Below, in pieces: positions 26,062-33,443 of a DNA stretch of 64,000 nucleotides. Source of the DNA: Leifsonia sp. ZF2019 (lineage in GTDB: Bacteria > Actinomycetota > Actinomycetes > Actinomycetales > Microbacteriaceae); the NCBI RefSeq assembly GCF_019924635.1, contig NZ_CP065037.1, positions 2,976,001 to 3,040,000 on the forward strand. Reading direction: 5' to 3'. Within the stretch, counting starts at the first letter, position 1; the number at the start of each line of letters is the position of its first letter. The notes beneath the pieces are model-generated. The model was not told the origin of the DNA. It did no database searches and worked only from the letters and a program-made list of their open reading frames with translations. Made by a program: the position numbers and the translations under genes.

Positions 26062-26367
26062 ATGCCCACCTACTCCTACGCCTGCCGTGACTGCGGCCAC
26101 GCCTTCGACATCCAGCAGGCCTTCACCGACGACGCCCTGACGGTCTGCCCGAACTGCGGCGGGAACCTGCGCAAGGTGTTCGGCGCCGTCGGCGTCACGT
26201 TCAACGGCTCCGGCTTCTACCGGACCGACTCGCGTGGTACGAAGAGTTCGGGAGTGTCGGGAGGGTCGTCGACCGGTGCCGGCTCGTCGACCGGTGCCGG
26301 CTCGTCGTCCGGCGGCGGCTCGTCGTCCGGCGGCGGCTCGTCGTCCTCCAGCGGCTCCTCCTCCTAG
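26062..26367 (+). CDS. FmdB family zinc-ribbon protein
   Basis: A 101-residue regulatory-type zinc-ribbon protein. The N-terminal domain begins MPTYSYACRDCGHAF and has two Cys pairs (CRDC and CPNC) for one zinc, then GVTFNGSGFYRTDSR, the usual FmdB end. The C-terminal third is a low-complexity Ser/Gly tail encoded by an 18-bp tandem repeat. GGAG lies five bases before the ATG. The exact role of FmdB proteins in actinobacteria is unknown. Confidence 0.93.
   Translation: MPTYSYACRDCGHAFDIQQAFTDDALTVCPNCGGNLRKVFGAVGVTFNGSGFYRTDSRGTKSSGVSGGSSTGAGSSTGAGSSSGGGSSSGGGSSSSSGSSS
26266..26337 (+). repeat. 18-bp tandem repeat in the fmdB-like gene
   Basis: Four in-frame 18-bp units: two of TCGTCGACCGGTGCCGGC followed by two of TCGTCGTCCGGCGGCGGC. 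They encode SSTGAG twice and SSSGGG twice. The unit length is a multiple of three, so copy-number change alters tail length without a frameshift. Confidence 0.95.
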
Positions 26368-26410
26368 GCTCCGCGCGACCTGTGCACCACCCCTGGCGAA
26401 AGGACCGACC

Positions 26411-26848
26411 ATGATCAAAGGCTTCAAAGAGTTCATCCTCCGCGGGAACGTGATCGATCTGGCCGTCGCCGTGGTCATCGGCGCCGCGTTCACGGCCGTC
26501 GTCAACTCCATCGTCGGCAACATCTTCAACCCGCTGATCAGCGCCATCTTCAAGGCCGACACACTGGACAACGCGCTCGACGTCCCCGTCGGCGACGCGA
26601 CGATCAAGTTCGGGGCCGTCGTCGGCGCGATCATCAGCTTCGTGATCGTCGCCGCGGTCGTCTACTTCGTCTTCGTCTACCCGCTCAACCTGGTCAAGGA
26701 GCGCGCCGAGCGCCTCCGCAAGAAGGGCGTCGTCGAGCCCGACGCGCCCATCACCGAGCTCGACCTGCTCACCGAGATCCGCGACCTCCTGCAGACGCAG
26801 CAGGCGCCGCCGCAGGCCACCGGCAAGCACTCCGACCCGCAGGCCTGA
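26411..26848 (+). CDS. mscL: Large-conductance mechanosensitive channel
   Basis: A 145-residue MscL. It forms a homopentameric emergency channel that opens under membrane tension during osmotic downshock. The amphipathic N-terminus MIKGFKEFILRGNVIDLAVAVVIGAAF, first helix with GAAFTAVVNSIVGNIFNP, second helix after the periplasmic loop, and the charged C-terminal bundle (KERAERLRKK) are all present. AAAGGA precedes the ATG. Length matches the family. Confidence 0.97.
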   Translation: MIKGFKEFILRGNVIDLAVAVVIGAAFTAVVNSIVGNIFNPLISAIFKADTLDNALDVPVGDATIKFGAVVGAIISFVIVAAVVYFVFVYPLNLVKERAERLRKKGVVEPDAPITELDLLTEIRDLLQTQQAPPQATGKHSDPQA

Positions 26849-26859
26849 GCGGCTCCACG

Positions 26860-27045
26860 TCAGTAGTGCGGCGGGACGTCCCGCCGCAGCTGCTCGTCGT
26901 TCGACCCGAACGACGGCGAGTGGTCAGAGTCCTCTCCTGCATGCTCTCCGCGCACCTGAGGCGAGGGATCGGCGCCGGGCGCGCCGGCCCGCTGCACCCG
27001 CCGGTGCCGGCGCACGGGCGGGCGCTCAGGGCTGCTCTCGGTCAT
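26860..27045 (-). CDS. Small conserved-looking hydrophilic protein
   Basis: A 61-residue Arg/Pro-rich hydrophilic protein ending in NDEQLRRDVPPHY. The C-terminal NDE-L-R-D-PPH pattern recurs, as I recall, in short actinobacterial proteins of unknown function. No domain is recognised. ATG at 27045 with GGAGGG unusually close. It is convergent to mscL and lies between mscL and the toxin-antitoxin pair. Confidence 0.6.
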   Translation of the reverse strand: MTESSPERPPVRRHRRVQRAGAPGADPSPQVRGEHAGEDSDHSPSFGSNDEQLRRDVPPHY

Positions 27046-27064
27046 CCCTCCAGCGTAGCCGCGC

Positions 27065-27424
27065 TCACAGCGAGAGATGGAAACGGAGGGCATCGTCGAC
27101 CTGGTGCATGATCCATGCGGGCGTGACTCCGCGATAGCGGCCGATACGCGGGTGACCGATCGCGCGCACCTGCTCAGCCTGGATCTTCGACGCCCGGTCG
27201 AGCCCCATCAGGGCGAGGTCCTCGGGGTCGTCCACGGCCACCTGGAACTCGTGGACGTTCGCGACATTCGAGGTCAGCGGAACGAACGCGAGAACGCCGC
27301 GACCGCGTCGGGTGACGGAGGCGTTGACCCCTTCGTTGCTCACCACGATGCACGGACGCAACCGCGCCGCCTCCCCCTCGACGACGGGATCGAGCTGGAC
27401 GTCGTAGACCTCTCCCCGTCTCAC
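27065..27424 (-). CDS. MazF/PemK family toxin
   Basis: A 119-residue type II toxin of the PemK/MazF fold, normally a ribosome-independent mRNA interferase. Typical elements are VRRGEVYDVQLDPVVEGE at the N-terminus, RPCIVVSNEGVN, VLAFVPLTSNVA and the C-terminal LDRASKIQAEQVRAI. The GTG start overlaps the antitoxin TGA (GTGA), so synthesis is coupled and antitoxin comes first. The frame could be read further upstream, but that would overlap the antitoxin gene deeply. Confidence 0.92.
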   Translation of the reverse strand: MRRGEVYDVQLDPVVEGEAARLRPCIVVSNEGVNASVTRRGRGVLAFVPLTSNVANVHEFQVAVDDPEDLALMGLDRASKIQAEQVRAIGHPRIGRYRGVTPAWIMHQVDDALRFHLSL

Positions 27425-27642
27425 TCCTCGAGACCGTCCCCCGCCGTCTGGTCCCAGAGCTCCTGCTCCCCGGACGCCTCCCACTCGTCGAACGCCTGTG
27501 CGTAGGCGCCCTCGGCGTCGAGTTCGCGCTTGAGGCGGATCAGTCGATGGATCGCCGCCGAGCGATTGCCGGCGAAATCAGCGGCGACGACGTCGAGGTA
27601 GGCGACGTCCTCCTCCGAGAGGCTCACACTCAACTTGGTCAT
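27421..27642 (-). CDS. Ribbon-helix-helix antitoxin of the MazF pair
   Basis: A 73-residue antitoxin with an N-terminal ribbon-helix-helix (KLSVSLSEEDVAYLDVVA, NRSAAIHRLIRLKR) and an acidic C-terminal tail (EWEASGEQELWDQTAGDGLEE) that would occupy the toxin groove. ATG at 27642 follows TAGCAT (27649-27654, minus strand) by six bases: leaderless. A CTACC-AC-GGTAG palindrome next to the -10 is a candidate autoregulatory operator. Confidence 0.9.
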   Translation of the reverse strand: MTKLSVSLSEEDVAYLDVVAADFAGNRSAAIHRLIRLKRELDAEGAYAQAFDEWEASGEQELWDQTAGDGLEE

Positions 27643-27651
27643 ACCGCGATG

Positions 27652-27663
27652 CTACCACGGTAG
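27652..27663. promoter_or_regulatory. Candidate operator of the toxin-antitoxin operon
   Basis: CTACC-AC-GGTAG is a perfect five-base-pair inverted repeat overlapping the -10 hexamer TAGCAT of the antitoxin gene, where a ribbon-helix-helix repressor would be expected to bind. Confidence 0.5.
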
Positions 27664-27670
27664 GAAGAGC

Positions 27671-30600
27671 CTAGGCCGGGAGCGTGATCGGGGCCGTCTC
27701 GGTCCCCGGCTCGGCCGCGCCGATGAGGCGGGCGATGCGGGATGCGACGGCGTCCGGGTCCGCGAAGAGCTCGAAGCTGTGCACGCGGAGGTAGTGCCAG
27801 CCGAGGCGGCGGAGCACATCGGGGCGCAGCCGGAGCGACTCGCGCAGGCTGCCGGAGTGGACGTCCTCGTCGGTCTCGACGACGACGGCCCGGCCCTCGT
27901 GCGAAGCGATGAGGGTGAGCTTGCCGCGATAGCCCAGGTGCACGTCGAGGCCGCGCCGGGCGAGGCGCTTGGCGAGATCGATGATCATCGGGTCCGCGTC
28001 GGGGCTGAGGTGCTCGGGCGCCGCGGCCTGGAGCTGGTCGGCCTCCCCCAGCACCTGAGCGAGCGCGGCGATGCCGTGACGCATGCGGGTCTCGTCGATG
28101 TCGTCGGGCGAGAAGCAGGACACGATGTCCATCCCGCGGCGGGCGCGCGTCATGCCGATGGCGAGAAGGCGGTCGCCGCCCGGCTCGGCGAGGGCGCCGA
28201 AGTTCGAGAGCAGGCGCCCGTGCGGGGTGCGTCCGTAGCCGATGGAGAAGATCACGCGGTCGCGGCTCTGCCCGACGGACTGGTCGAGCGTGACGACCGA
28301 GAACGGCTCGGCGCGGTCGCCCAGGATGAAGTCGGCGAGGTCGGTGCGCTTGGCGAAGGCCGCCAGCACCGCCTGGTTGACCCGGACGGCGTGCCGATCG
28401 CTCGCCGAGATGACCATCAGCGACTCGCGCGGGCGCTCGATCGCGTGCTGGAGCACCAGCTCGACGACCTTCGCGACTTCCGCGTCCGTGCTCTCCACCG
28501 CTCCCGTGTCGCTGTCGGGCATGCCCTGACCGCCGGAGACGTAGTGCAGCGCGAGGCTGCCGTGGCCGAGGTAGGTGCCCGCCCAGGGCAGCGAGTCGAT
28601 CATGCCGCCGTAGAAACGGCGGTTGACGAGCTCCGCGAGGTCTTCGCCTCCGGCGCGGTAGCTGCGCTTGAGCGTGTAGACCGGCAGAAGCTCGGCGAGA
28701 CGGGCCAGGGCGGAGTCGGCGTGCATCGCGTCGACGTCGTCGGGGACGCCCTCGAAGGACGTGCCGTACTCGTGCACCCCGATGTCGAAGCGCGACGGCG
28801 TCTGCGTGACGGGGTCGCCGAACGCGACCAGCTGCTTGGCGCGGCGCAGCACCGGGATGTTCTCGGCGAGTGTGGAGGCGCCGGCGTCCACCAGCACCAC
28901 GGCGTCGAAGGCGAGGTCGGGTCCGAGCTCGGGCACCTCGTACGGCGAGATCAGCCACACCGGCGCCAGCGGCCGCGACAGATGCGGCGCGGCGGCCTCG
29001 AGGGCGGACGCGGTGGGGTGTCCGGCCTTCAGCAGCCGCTTGAGCGCCGCGGCCTCGTCCGGCCAGTCGACGATGCCGATCTTCCAGGTCTCGGCCATCA
29101 GCCAGGCGAGCTGCTTGCCCGTGGCGGAGGCGTGCGCCTCGTCGACGAGACGGAAGTCGGCCTCCAGGCGGTCGAGCACACCGGTGTTGGCGTTCAGGAG
29201 GGCACGGTCGGCGGCGAGCAGCGACTCCAGCACCGACTGCCACCAGGCGAGCTCCAGCTCGGCGCTGACCTGCGACTCGGGCACGTGGCGCACCGACAGG
29301 TCCTGGATGAGCGGGTCGAGGTCCAGGTCGCGCAGCTGTCCCAGGAGGGCGGTGCGCTCCTGGAGGTTGGCGAGCACCTCCGACTCGGCCGCGAGCCCGG
29401 CGATCTGGCGCGTGAGCACCTCGATCGGCAGGGCGGCCAGCGACTGCGGCGTGCCGGTGCGGCGCAGCGGGATGTCCAGGCGGGCGAGGTCTTCCGCGAC
29501 GCGCTGGTAAGCGACCTGCACGTCGGCGATGCCCACCGGGACCTCGGGGACGACGCCGGCGACGGCGAAGCGGTTCCACAGGATGCGCTGCTGCTGGATG
29601 CGGCGGAGGCTCTCGTTGAGGTCGGTGACATGCACGCCGGGTCGCACGTACTCGAGCGCCAGCTTGCGCAGCCGACGGCGGTTGGCGCCCGTCATCGTGG
29701 CCGACTCCCGGCGCGACGCGGTCGCGGCGATGAGCTCGGCGAGCGAGCGGTCGAACACGGCCGGCGTGAAGCGGTCGAGGGTCTCGCGGATGTCGAGCAG
29801 CAGCCGCAGGTACACGCCGAGCTCGGCGATCGACTCGAACGGACGCATCCGCGTCTGGCCGATCAGCGCGCGGGCGCGGTCGATCAGGCGCGGCAACTCG
29901 GCGCGGTTGAGCTTCTTGGCGAGGTCGTGGGCGGCCTTGCCCTCCTCCGTGGTCGTGAACGACGCGCCGTACCAGGGCGAGTCGTCGGGACCATAGCGGA
30001 ACTCCCCGAGGCGCGCGGCACGGATCAGGGCGTCCGCCGACGCGTCGCGGTCGACCGCGAGCGCTTCGATGGACGTGCGGCCGAGCCGGGCGGTGGTCGA
30101 GGGCGGCGACGGGAGTAGGGAGAGACGGGAGAGCTCGCGCAGGGCATCGAGCACCGAGACCTTGAGGACGGGGTCGCGGCGGCCGAGCGCCGAGCGGTAG
30201 TCGAGCAGCACCTTGCGGAGGCGCACGAGTGCCTCGTCCACGTCGGTGACACGCGGCTGCGTCGCCTTCTCGTTGCGGCCGATGGACTGGATGAGGTCGC
30301 GGCGCAGCGTGCGCGGCGTCACGGCGAGGCCCGGGAGGCCGACGCGGGTGAGGCGCTGCGCGATGTCGTCGAGGCTCGACCGGCGCGGGCTGACCACCAG
30401 CACGCGCTTGTGCTGGGAGACGAGGGCGCCGATCGCGTTGACGACCGTCTGGGTCCCTCCCGTTCCGGGGAGGGTCTTGACGACGAGGGAGTTGCCTGCC
30501 GCGATCTGCTCGACCACGGCCTCCTGCTCCTCGTCGGCGTCGAGCAGGAGCGTGTCGGTGGCCGGCGGCCGCTCGTCCTGGGGGATGTGCTCCACCGGGT

Positions 30601-31432
30601 TGAAGGCGCTCTCGATCGTCGTCCGCGCGGACGGGTTGCCCGCGAGCGCATTGAGGAGGGTCGTGTCGAGATCCTCGGCCTCCGCTCGCAGGGCGGGGGC
30701 GACGTCGGCGAAGGACGACACCACGAGGCGGGGCTGCACGTTGAACCAGGGCAGATGCGAGGTGAGGCCGCGCAGCCGGTCGATCACGGGTTGCGGTTTG
30801 AAGACGCCGTTGGTGAGCGCGAGGGCGACGAACGCGTTCGCGTCGAGGGTGATCTGGAACTGCTCGGCGAGGGCGCGCGACAACTCCGGGTTGAGGAAGG
30901 GCTGCCCCTTCAGCTTCAGCTCGAAGTCACGGCCGTAGCGGCGGATCGCCAGCGGACGCAGCAGGATGGGCGCGGTCAGCTCATCGCCGCCGTGCCGCCA
31001 CTGCGCCAGGCCGATCGCCAGATGCACCGACTCGATTCCGCGCACGGTGCGCAGCTCGATGCCCTTGGTGGTGATCGCGTTCGCCGCGGCGCGCGCGGTG
31101 CGCAGCGCGAGCTCGTCGCGGATCAAACTGGAGAGCAGGGTGCTCTTGCCGGTGATGAACTGCGGGAGTCCGCCCGGGTGCGTCGTGCTCAGCTCGATGC
31201 GCGCCCGCGGGCTGTCCTCGAAGTGCAGGAGCGGGGAGACACCGCCGATGGACGCGATCTCGTCCTGCCAGCGCTTCCGCACCGGGTCGGCGATGTTGCC
31301 GGCCACCAGGCCCGGATCCCCCAGGCTCAGCTGGTGCGGCGCGGTCGAGTTCGCGACCGGGTGCAGGGCGTCGTCGTCCGCGAGGCGGGACCCGTCCAGG
31401 TCCTCCTCGTTCTTCCTATCCAGTCGCCACAC
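27671..31432 (-). CDS. Degenerate DUF4011/SF1 helicase-like protein
   Basis: A 1253-residue protein with the layout of large SF1 helicase-nucleases: DUF4011-like N-terminus (VSPLLHFEDS near 65-75), split RecA domains and a C-terminal Vsr/DUF559-like fold (1150-1250). The Walker A site reads LPGTGGTQT (321-329), with Gly326 where Lys is needed. The Walker B site reads VLVDAGAS (near 842) instead of DEAS. Late motifs survive (VTLDQSVGQSRDRVIFS; MTRARRGMDIV). The nuclease motif keeps VVVETD but has lost the earlier Asp. ATP hydrolysis is therefore doubtful. It is the last gene of the ArsR-MFS operon; the GTG lies nine bases after the MFS stop. Confidence 0.85.
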   Translation of the reverse strand: MWRLDRKNEEDLDGSRLADDDALHPVANSTAPHQLSLGDPGLVAGNIADPVRKRWQDEIASIGGVSPLLHFEDSPRARIELSTTHPGGLPQFITGKSTLLSSLIRDELALRTARAAANAITTKGIELRTVRGIESVHLAIGLAQWRHGGDELTAPILLRPLAIRRYGRDFELKLKGQPFLNPELSRALAEQFQITLDANAFVALALTNGVFKPQPVIDRLRGLTSHLPWFNVQPRLVVSSFADVAPALRAEAEDLDTTLLNALAGNPSARTTIESAFNPVEHIPQDERPPATDTLLLDADEEQEAVVEQIAAGNSLVVKTLPGTGGTQTVVNAIGALVSQHKRVLVVSPRRSSLDDIAQRLTRVGLPGLAVTPRTLRRDLIQSIGRNEKATQPRVTDVDEALVRLRKVLLDYRSALGRRDPVLKVSVLDALRELSRLSLLPSPPSTTARLGRTSIEALAVDRDASADALIRAARLGEFRYGPDDSPWYGASFTTTEEGKAAHDLAKKLNRAELPRLIDRARALIGQTRMRPFESIAELGVYLRLLLDIRETLDRFTPAVFDRSLAELIAATASRRESATMTGANRRRLRKLALEYVRPGVHVTDLNESLRRIQQQRILWNRFAVAGVVPEVPVGIADVQVAYQRVAEDLARLDIPLRRTGTPQSLAALPIEVLTRQIAGLAAESEVLANLQERTALLGQLRDLDLDPLIQDLSVRHVPESQVSAELELAWWQSVLESLLAADRALLNANTGVLDRLEADFRLVDEAHASATGKQLAWLMAETWKIGIVDWPDEAAALKRLLKAGHPTASALEAAAPHLSRPLAPVWLISPYEVPELGPDLAFDAVVLVDAGASTLAENIPVLRRAKQLVAFGDPVTQTPSRFDIGVHEYGTSFEGVPDDVDAMHADSALARLAELLPVYTLKRSYRAGGEDLAELVNRRFYGGMIDSLPWAGTYLGHGSLALHYVSGGQGMPDSDTGAVESTDAEVAKVVELVLQHAIERPRESLMVISASDRHAVRVNQAVLAAFAKRTDLADFILGDRAEPFSVVTLDQSVGQSRDRVIFSIGYGRTPHGRLLSNFGALAEPGGDRLLAIGMTRARRGMDIVSCFSPDDIDETRMRHGIAALAQVLGEADQLQAAAPEHLSPDADPMIIDLAKRLARRGLDVHLGYRGKLTLIASHEGRAVVVETDEDVHSGSLRESLRLRPDVLRRLGWHYLRVHSFELFADPDAVASRIARLIGAAEPGTETAPITLPA

Positions 31433-31441
31433 ACGGACACC

Positions 31442-32779
31442 CTACGTGCGATTCCCGGAAACACCCGGCATCCCGGGCGGGTTTCGCGGCAAAACGGGGG
31501 TGGGCGGTCGCAGCGCCAGCAGCGCGATCACCCCGCACGCCAGATACAGCGCCGCCTGTCCGTCGAGGATCGTGACCACGTCGAACCGTTCGGCGAGGAG
31601 GCCGCCCGCCAGGAGGCCGACGCCCTGAGCCGCGCCCGCGACCGTGGTCATCGCGGCGATGACCCGGCCGAGCGCGTGCGGCGGCGTCGCGGTCTGGACC
31701 AGTGTGATCTCGCCGGTCGCCGTCGCCACCGCGGGGATGCCCATCGCGATGAAGAGCCCGGCGTAGACCCCGAGGGCGGTCGTGAACGGCGCGAGGTTCC
31801 AGGTCAGCAGCGAGAGGAGACCGAACGCCAGGTAGCCGGCCCCGACCAGAGCCCGCGGGGCGAGCCGACGCACCAGCATGCCGGAGAGGAGGCCGCCGAG
31901 CACGCCGCCGATCGCCTGGACGCCGCGCAGGAGGCCGACTCCCGCATCCCCGGCGCCGAGGTCCTGCGTGACGTAGACGATGAAGAGGACCAGGAAGAGT
32001 CCCTGCGAGACGCTCCCGAGCGCGGTGATGACGGCGAGGGTCCGCAGCGTGCCCGAGCGGCCGATCAGGGCGAGCCCCTCCCGCCACTCGCGCAACAGGC
32101 GGCGCTCGACCGCCGCCGGGGCCTCCTCTGCGGCCGGTGTCGTGCGTGGGGAGCGGGGCGTGCGCCGCATGAACGCGACGAGCGCGGCGGTGATGAGGAA
32201 GGTCGCGGCATCGGCGACGACGACCCCCGGCAGGCCGCCCGCGGCGAACGCGATCCCGCCGAGCGGGGAGCCGACGAGACGCGCGATGCTGTCGCTCACC
32301 GCGATGAGGGCATTGCCGCGGGCGAGCTGATCCGGCTCGACGAGGCTCGGGACGAGCGCTTGGCGCGCGGGGTTGATCACGGCGCCGAGACACGCCTCCA
32401 CCGCGGCGACCGTGTAGACGATCCACATCCGGTCGGCGGAGGCGGCGAGCAGCGGGAGCAGCGCGACGGCCTGCAGCAGCGCCGTGACGATGATGGTGCG
32501 GCGGCGGTCCCAGCGGTCGACGAGCACGCCCAGGAAGGTGCCGAGCAGCAGCATCGGCACAAGCTCGACGAGGAAGACGGTCGACGCGCCGAGGGCGGAG
32601 CCGGTCGCGGCGAAGGCGAACAGCGGCAGTGCGATCATCAGCAGCCAGTCGCCGGTGTCGGAGACGAGGCCGGCCGACCAAATCAGCGCATAGTCGCGGC
32701 GGAGCAGCGGCGACCGCGAGGCAGGAGGGCGCGGGGAGGCCGACTGCTCGGGCGAGGTCGCCTGGTCACGGGAGGTCAT
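31442..32779 (-). CDS. MFS transporter, DHA3-type efflux
   Basis: A 445-residue major facilitator with about twelve helices, an N-terminal cytoplasmic SPLLRRDYALIWSAGLVSDTGDWLLMIALPLF and the loop FLGVLVDRWDRRRTIIV (motif A). These are typical of the DHA3 group that includes macrolide- and enterobactin-type exporters. Its ATG overlaps the stop of the ArsR-type regulator (ATGA), so the exporter is directly coupled to its likely repressor. The substrate is unknown. Confidence 0.92.
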   Translation of the reverse strand: MTSRDQATSPEQSASPRPPASRSPLLRRDYALIWSAGLVSDTGDWLLMIALPLFAFAATGSALGASTVFLVELVPMLLLGTFLGVLVDRWDRRRTIIVTALLQAVALLPLLAASADRMWIVYTVAAVEACLGAVINPARQALVPSLVEPDQLARGNALIAVSDSIARLVGSPLGGIAFAAGGLPGVVVADAATFLITAALVAFMRRTPRSPRTTPAAEEAPAAVERRLLREWREGLALIGRSGTLRTLAVITALGSVSQGLFLVLFIVYVTQDLGAGDAGVGLLRGVQAIGGVLGGLLSGMLVRRLAPRALVGAGYLAFGLLSLLTWNLAPFTTALGVYAGLFIAMGIPAVATATGEITLVQTATPPHALGRVIAAMTTVAGAAQGVGLLAGGLLAERFDVVTILDGQAALYLACGVIALLALRPPTPVLPRNPPGMPGVSGNRT

Positions 32780-33360
32780 GAGGCGTCCGGGTGACGGAAC
32801 GCGGCGAGGTGCAGGGCGACGACGTCGCTTCCCTCGGGCGGATCAGCGCGGGTCAGCCCGATGTACGGCCGGATGAGGGCGTCCAGCTTCGTGCCGAGCT
32901 CCTTCAGCTCGGCGGGCGTCAGGCGGAGCGCGTAGCCGGACAGCATGCTCGCGTCGCGCCACTCCTCCGGCTGATCGTCCCGCTGCGCCAAAGCGCGGTG
33001 TGCCAGTTCGGCCTGATCGTCGATCTGCCGGTCGGCGAGAAGGCGCTCCGCGGTGTCGGCGCCCAGCCGGAAGCCCGGGTCGTCGGTGCGCCCGAACGAG
33101 AGCCCGGTGGCCGTGGACTGCCACGGCCGTTCGCGACCGTCGTCGGCCTCCGCCGGCTCCACCAGCCCGAACTTGGCGAGGGAGCGCAGGTGATAGCTGC
33201 AGTTGGAGGCCGTGGAGCCGACGGCCTCCGCGCACTCGCTCGCGGTGCGCGGGCCGAACGCCATCAGGTGATCGAGCAGCGCGAGCCGCAGCGGGTGCGC
33301 GAGGGCGCGCAGGGCACGCGGGTCGGTGACGGTGCGGCGCTCCGGCGATCTGAAAGACAT
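32776..33360 (-). CDS. ArsR-type winged-helix regulator
   Basis: A 194-residue regulator with an N-terminal winged helix (LRALAHPLRLALLDHLMAFG, TASECAEAVGSTASNCSYHLRSLAKFGLVE) and a helical C-terminal extension. No Cys pair for metal sensing is evident, so it is more likely a drug or metabolite sensor. ATG at 33360. The promoter is unusually clear: TTGACG, a 17-base spacer, GACAAT, then seven bases to the ATG, so a leaderless mRNA. A palindrome covers the -10 and start codon, indicating autorepression of the three-gene operon. Confidence 0.9.
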   Translation of the reverse strand: MSFRSPERRTVTDPRALRALAHPLRLALLDHLMAFGPRTASECAEAVGSTASNCSYHLRSLAKFGLVEPAEADDGRERPWQSTATGLSFGRTDDPGFRLGADTAERLLADRQIDDQAELAHRALAQRDDQPEEWRDASMLSGYALRLTPAELKELGTKLDALIRPYIGLTRADPPEGSDVVALHLAAFRHPDAS

Positions 33361-33396
33361 GTTTCAGATTGTCCACTGCCGCTTCTTTCACGTCAA
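33348..33396 (-). promoter_or_regulatory. ArsR operon promoter and operator
   Basis: On the minus strand TTGACG (33391-33396) and GACAAT (33368-33373) are 17 bases apart and the ATG begins seven bases downstream. ATCTGAAA (33348-33355) and TTTCAGAT (33362-33369) form an inverted repeat with a six-base centre over the start codon and the -10 edge. Confidence 0.7.
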
Positions 33397-33423
33397 GACG
33401 GGAATGGACGAAACCGCCGCGCG

Positions 33424-33443
33424 TTGTTCACACGTGTGAACAA
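33424..33443. promoter_or_regulatory. 20-bp perfect palindrome over the exporter start codon
   Basis: TTGTTCACACGTGTGAACAA is perfectly self-complementary and contains the GTG start codon (33436-33438) of the downstream MFS gene. It is probably an operator; in RNA it would also hide the initiation region. Confidence 0.75.

Noticed and set aside
26266..26337. CRISPR-like array
   Set aside because: The units are contiguous, coding and without spacers.
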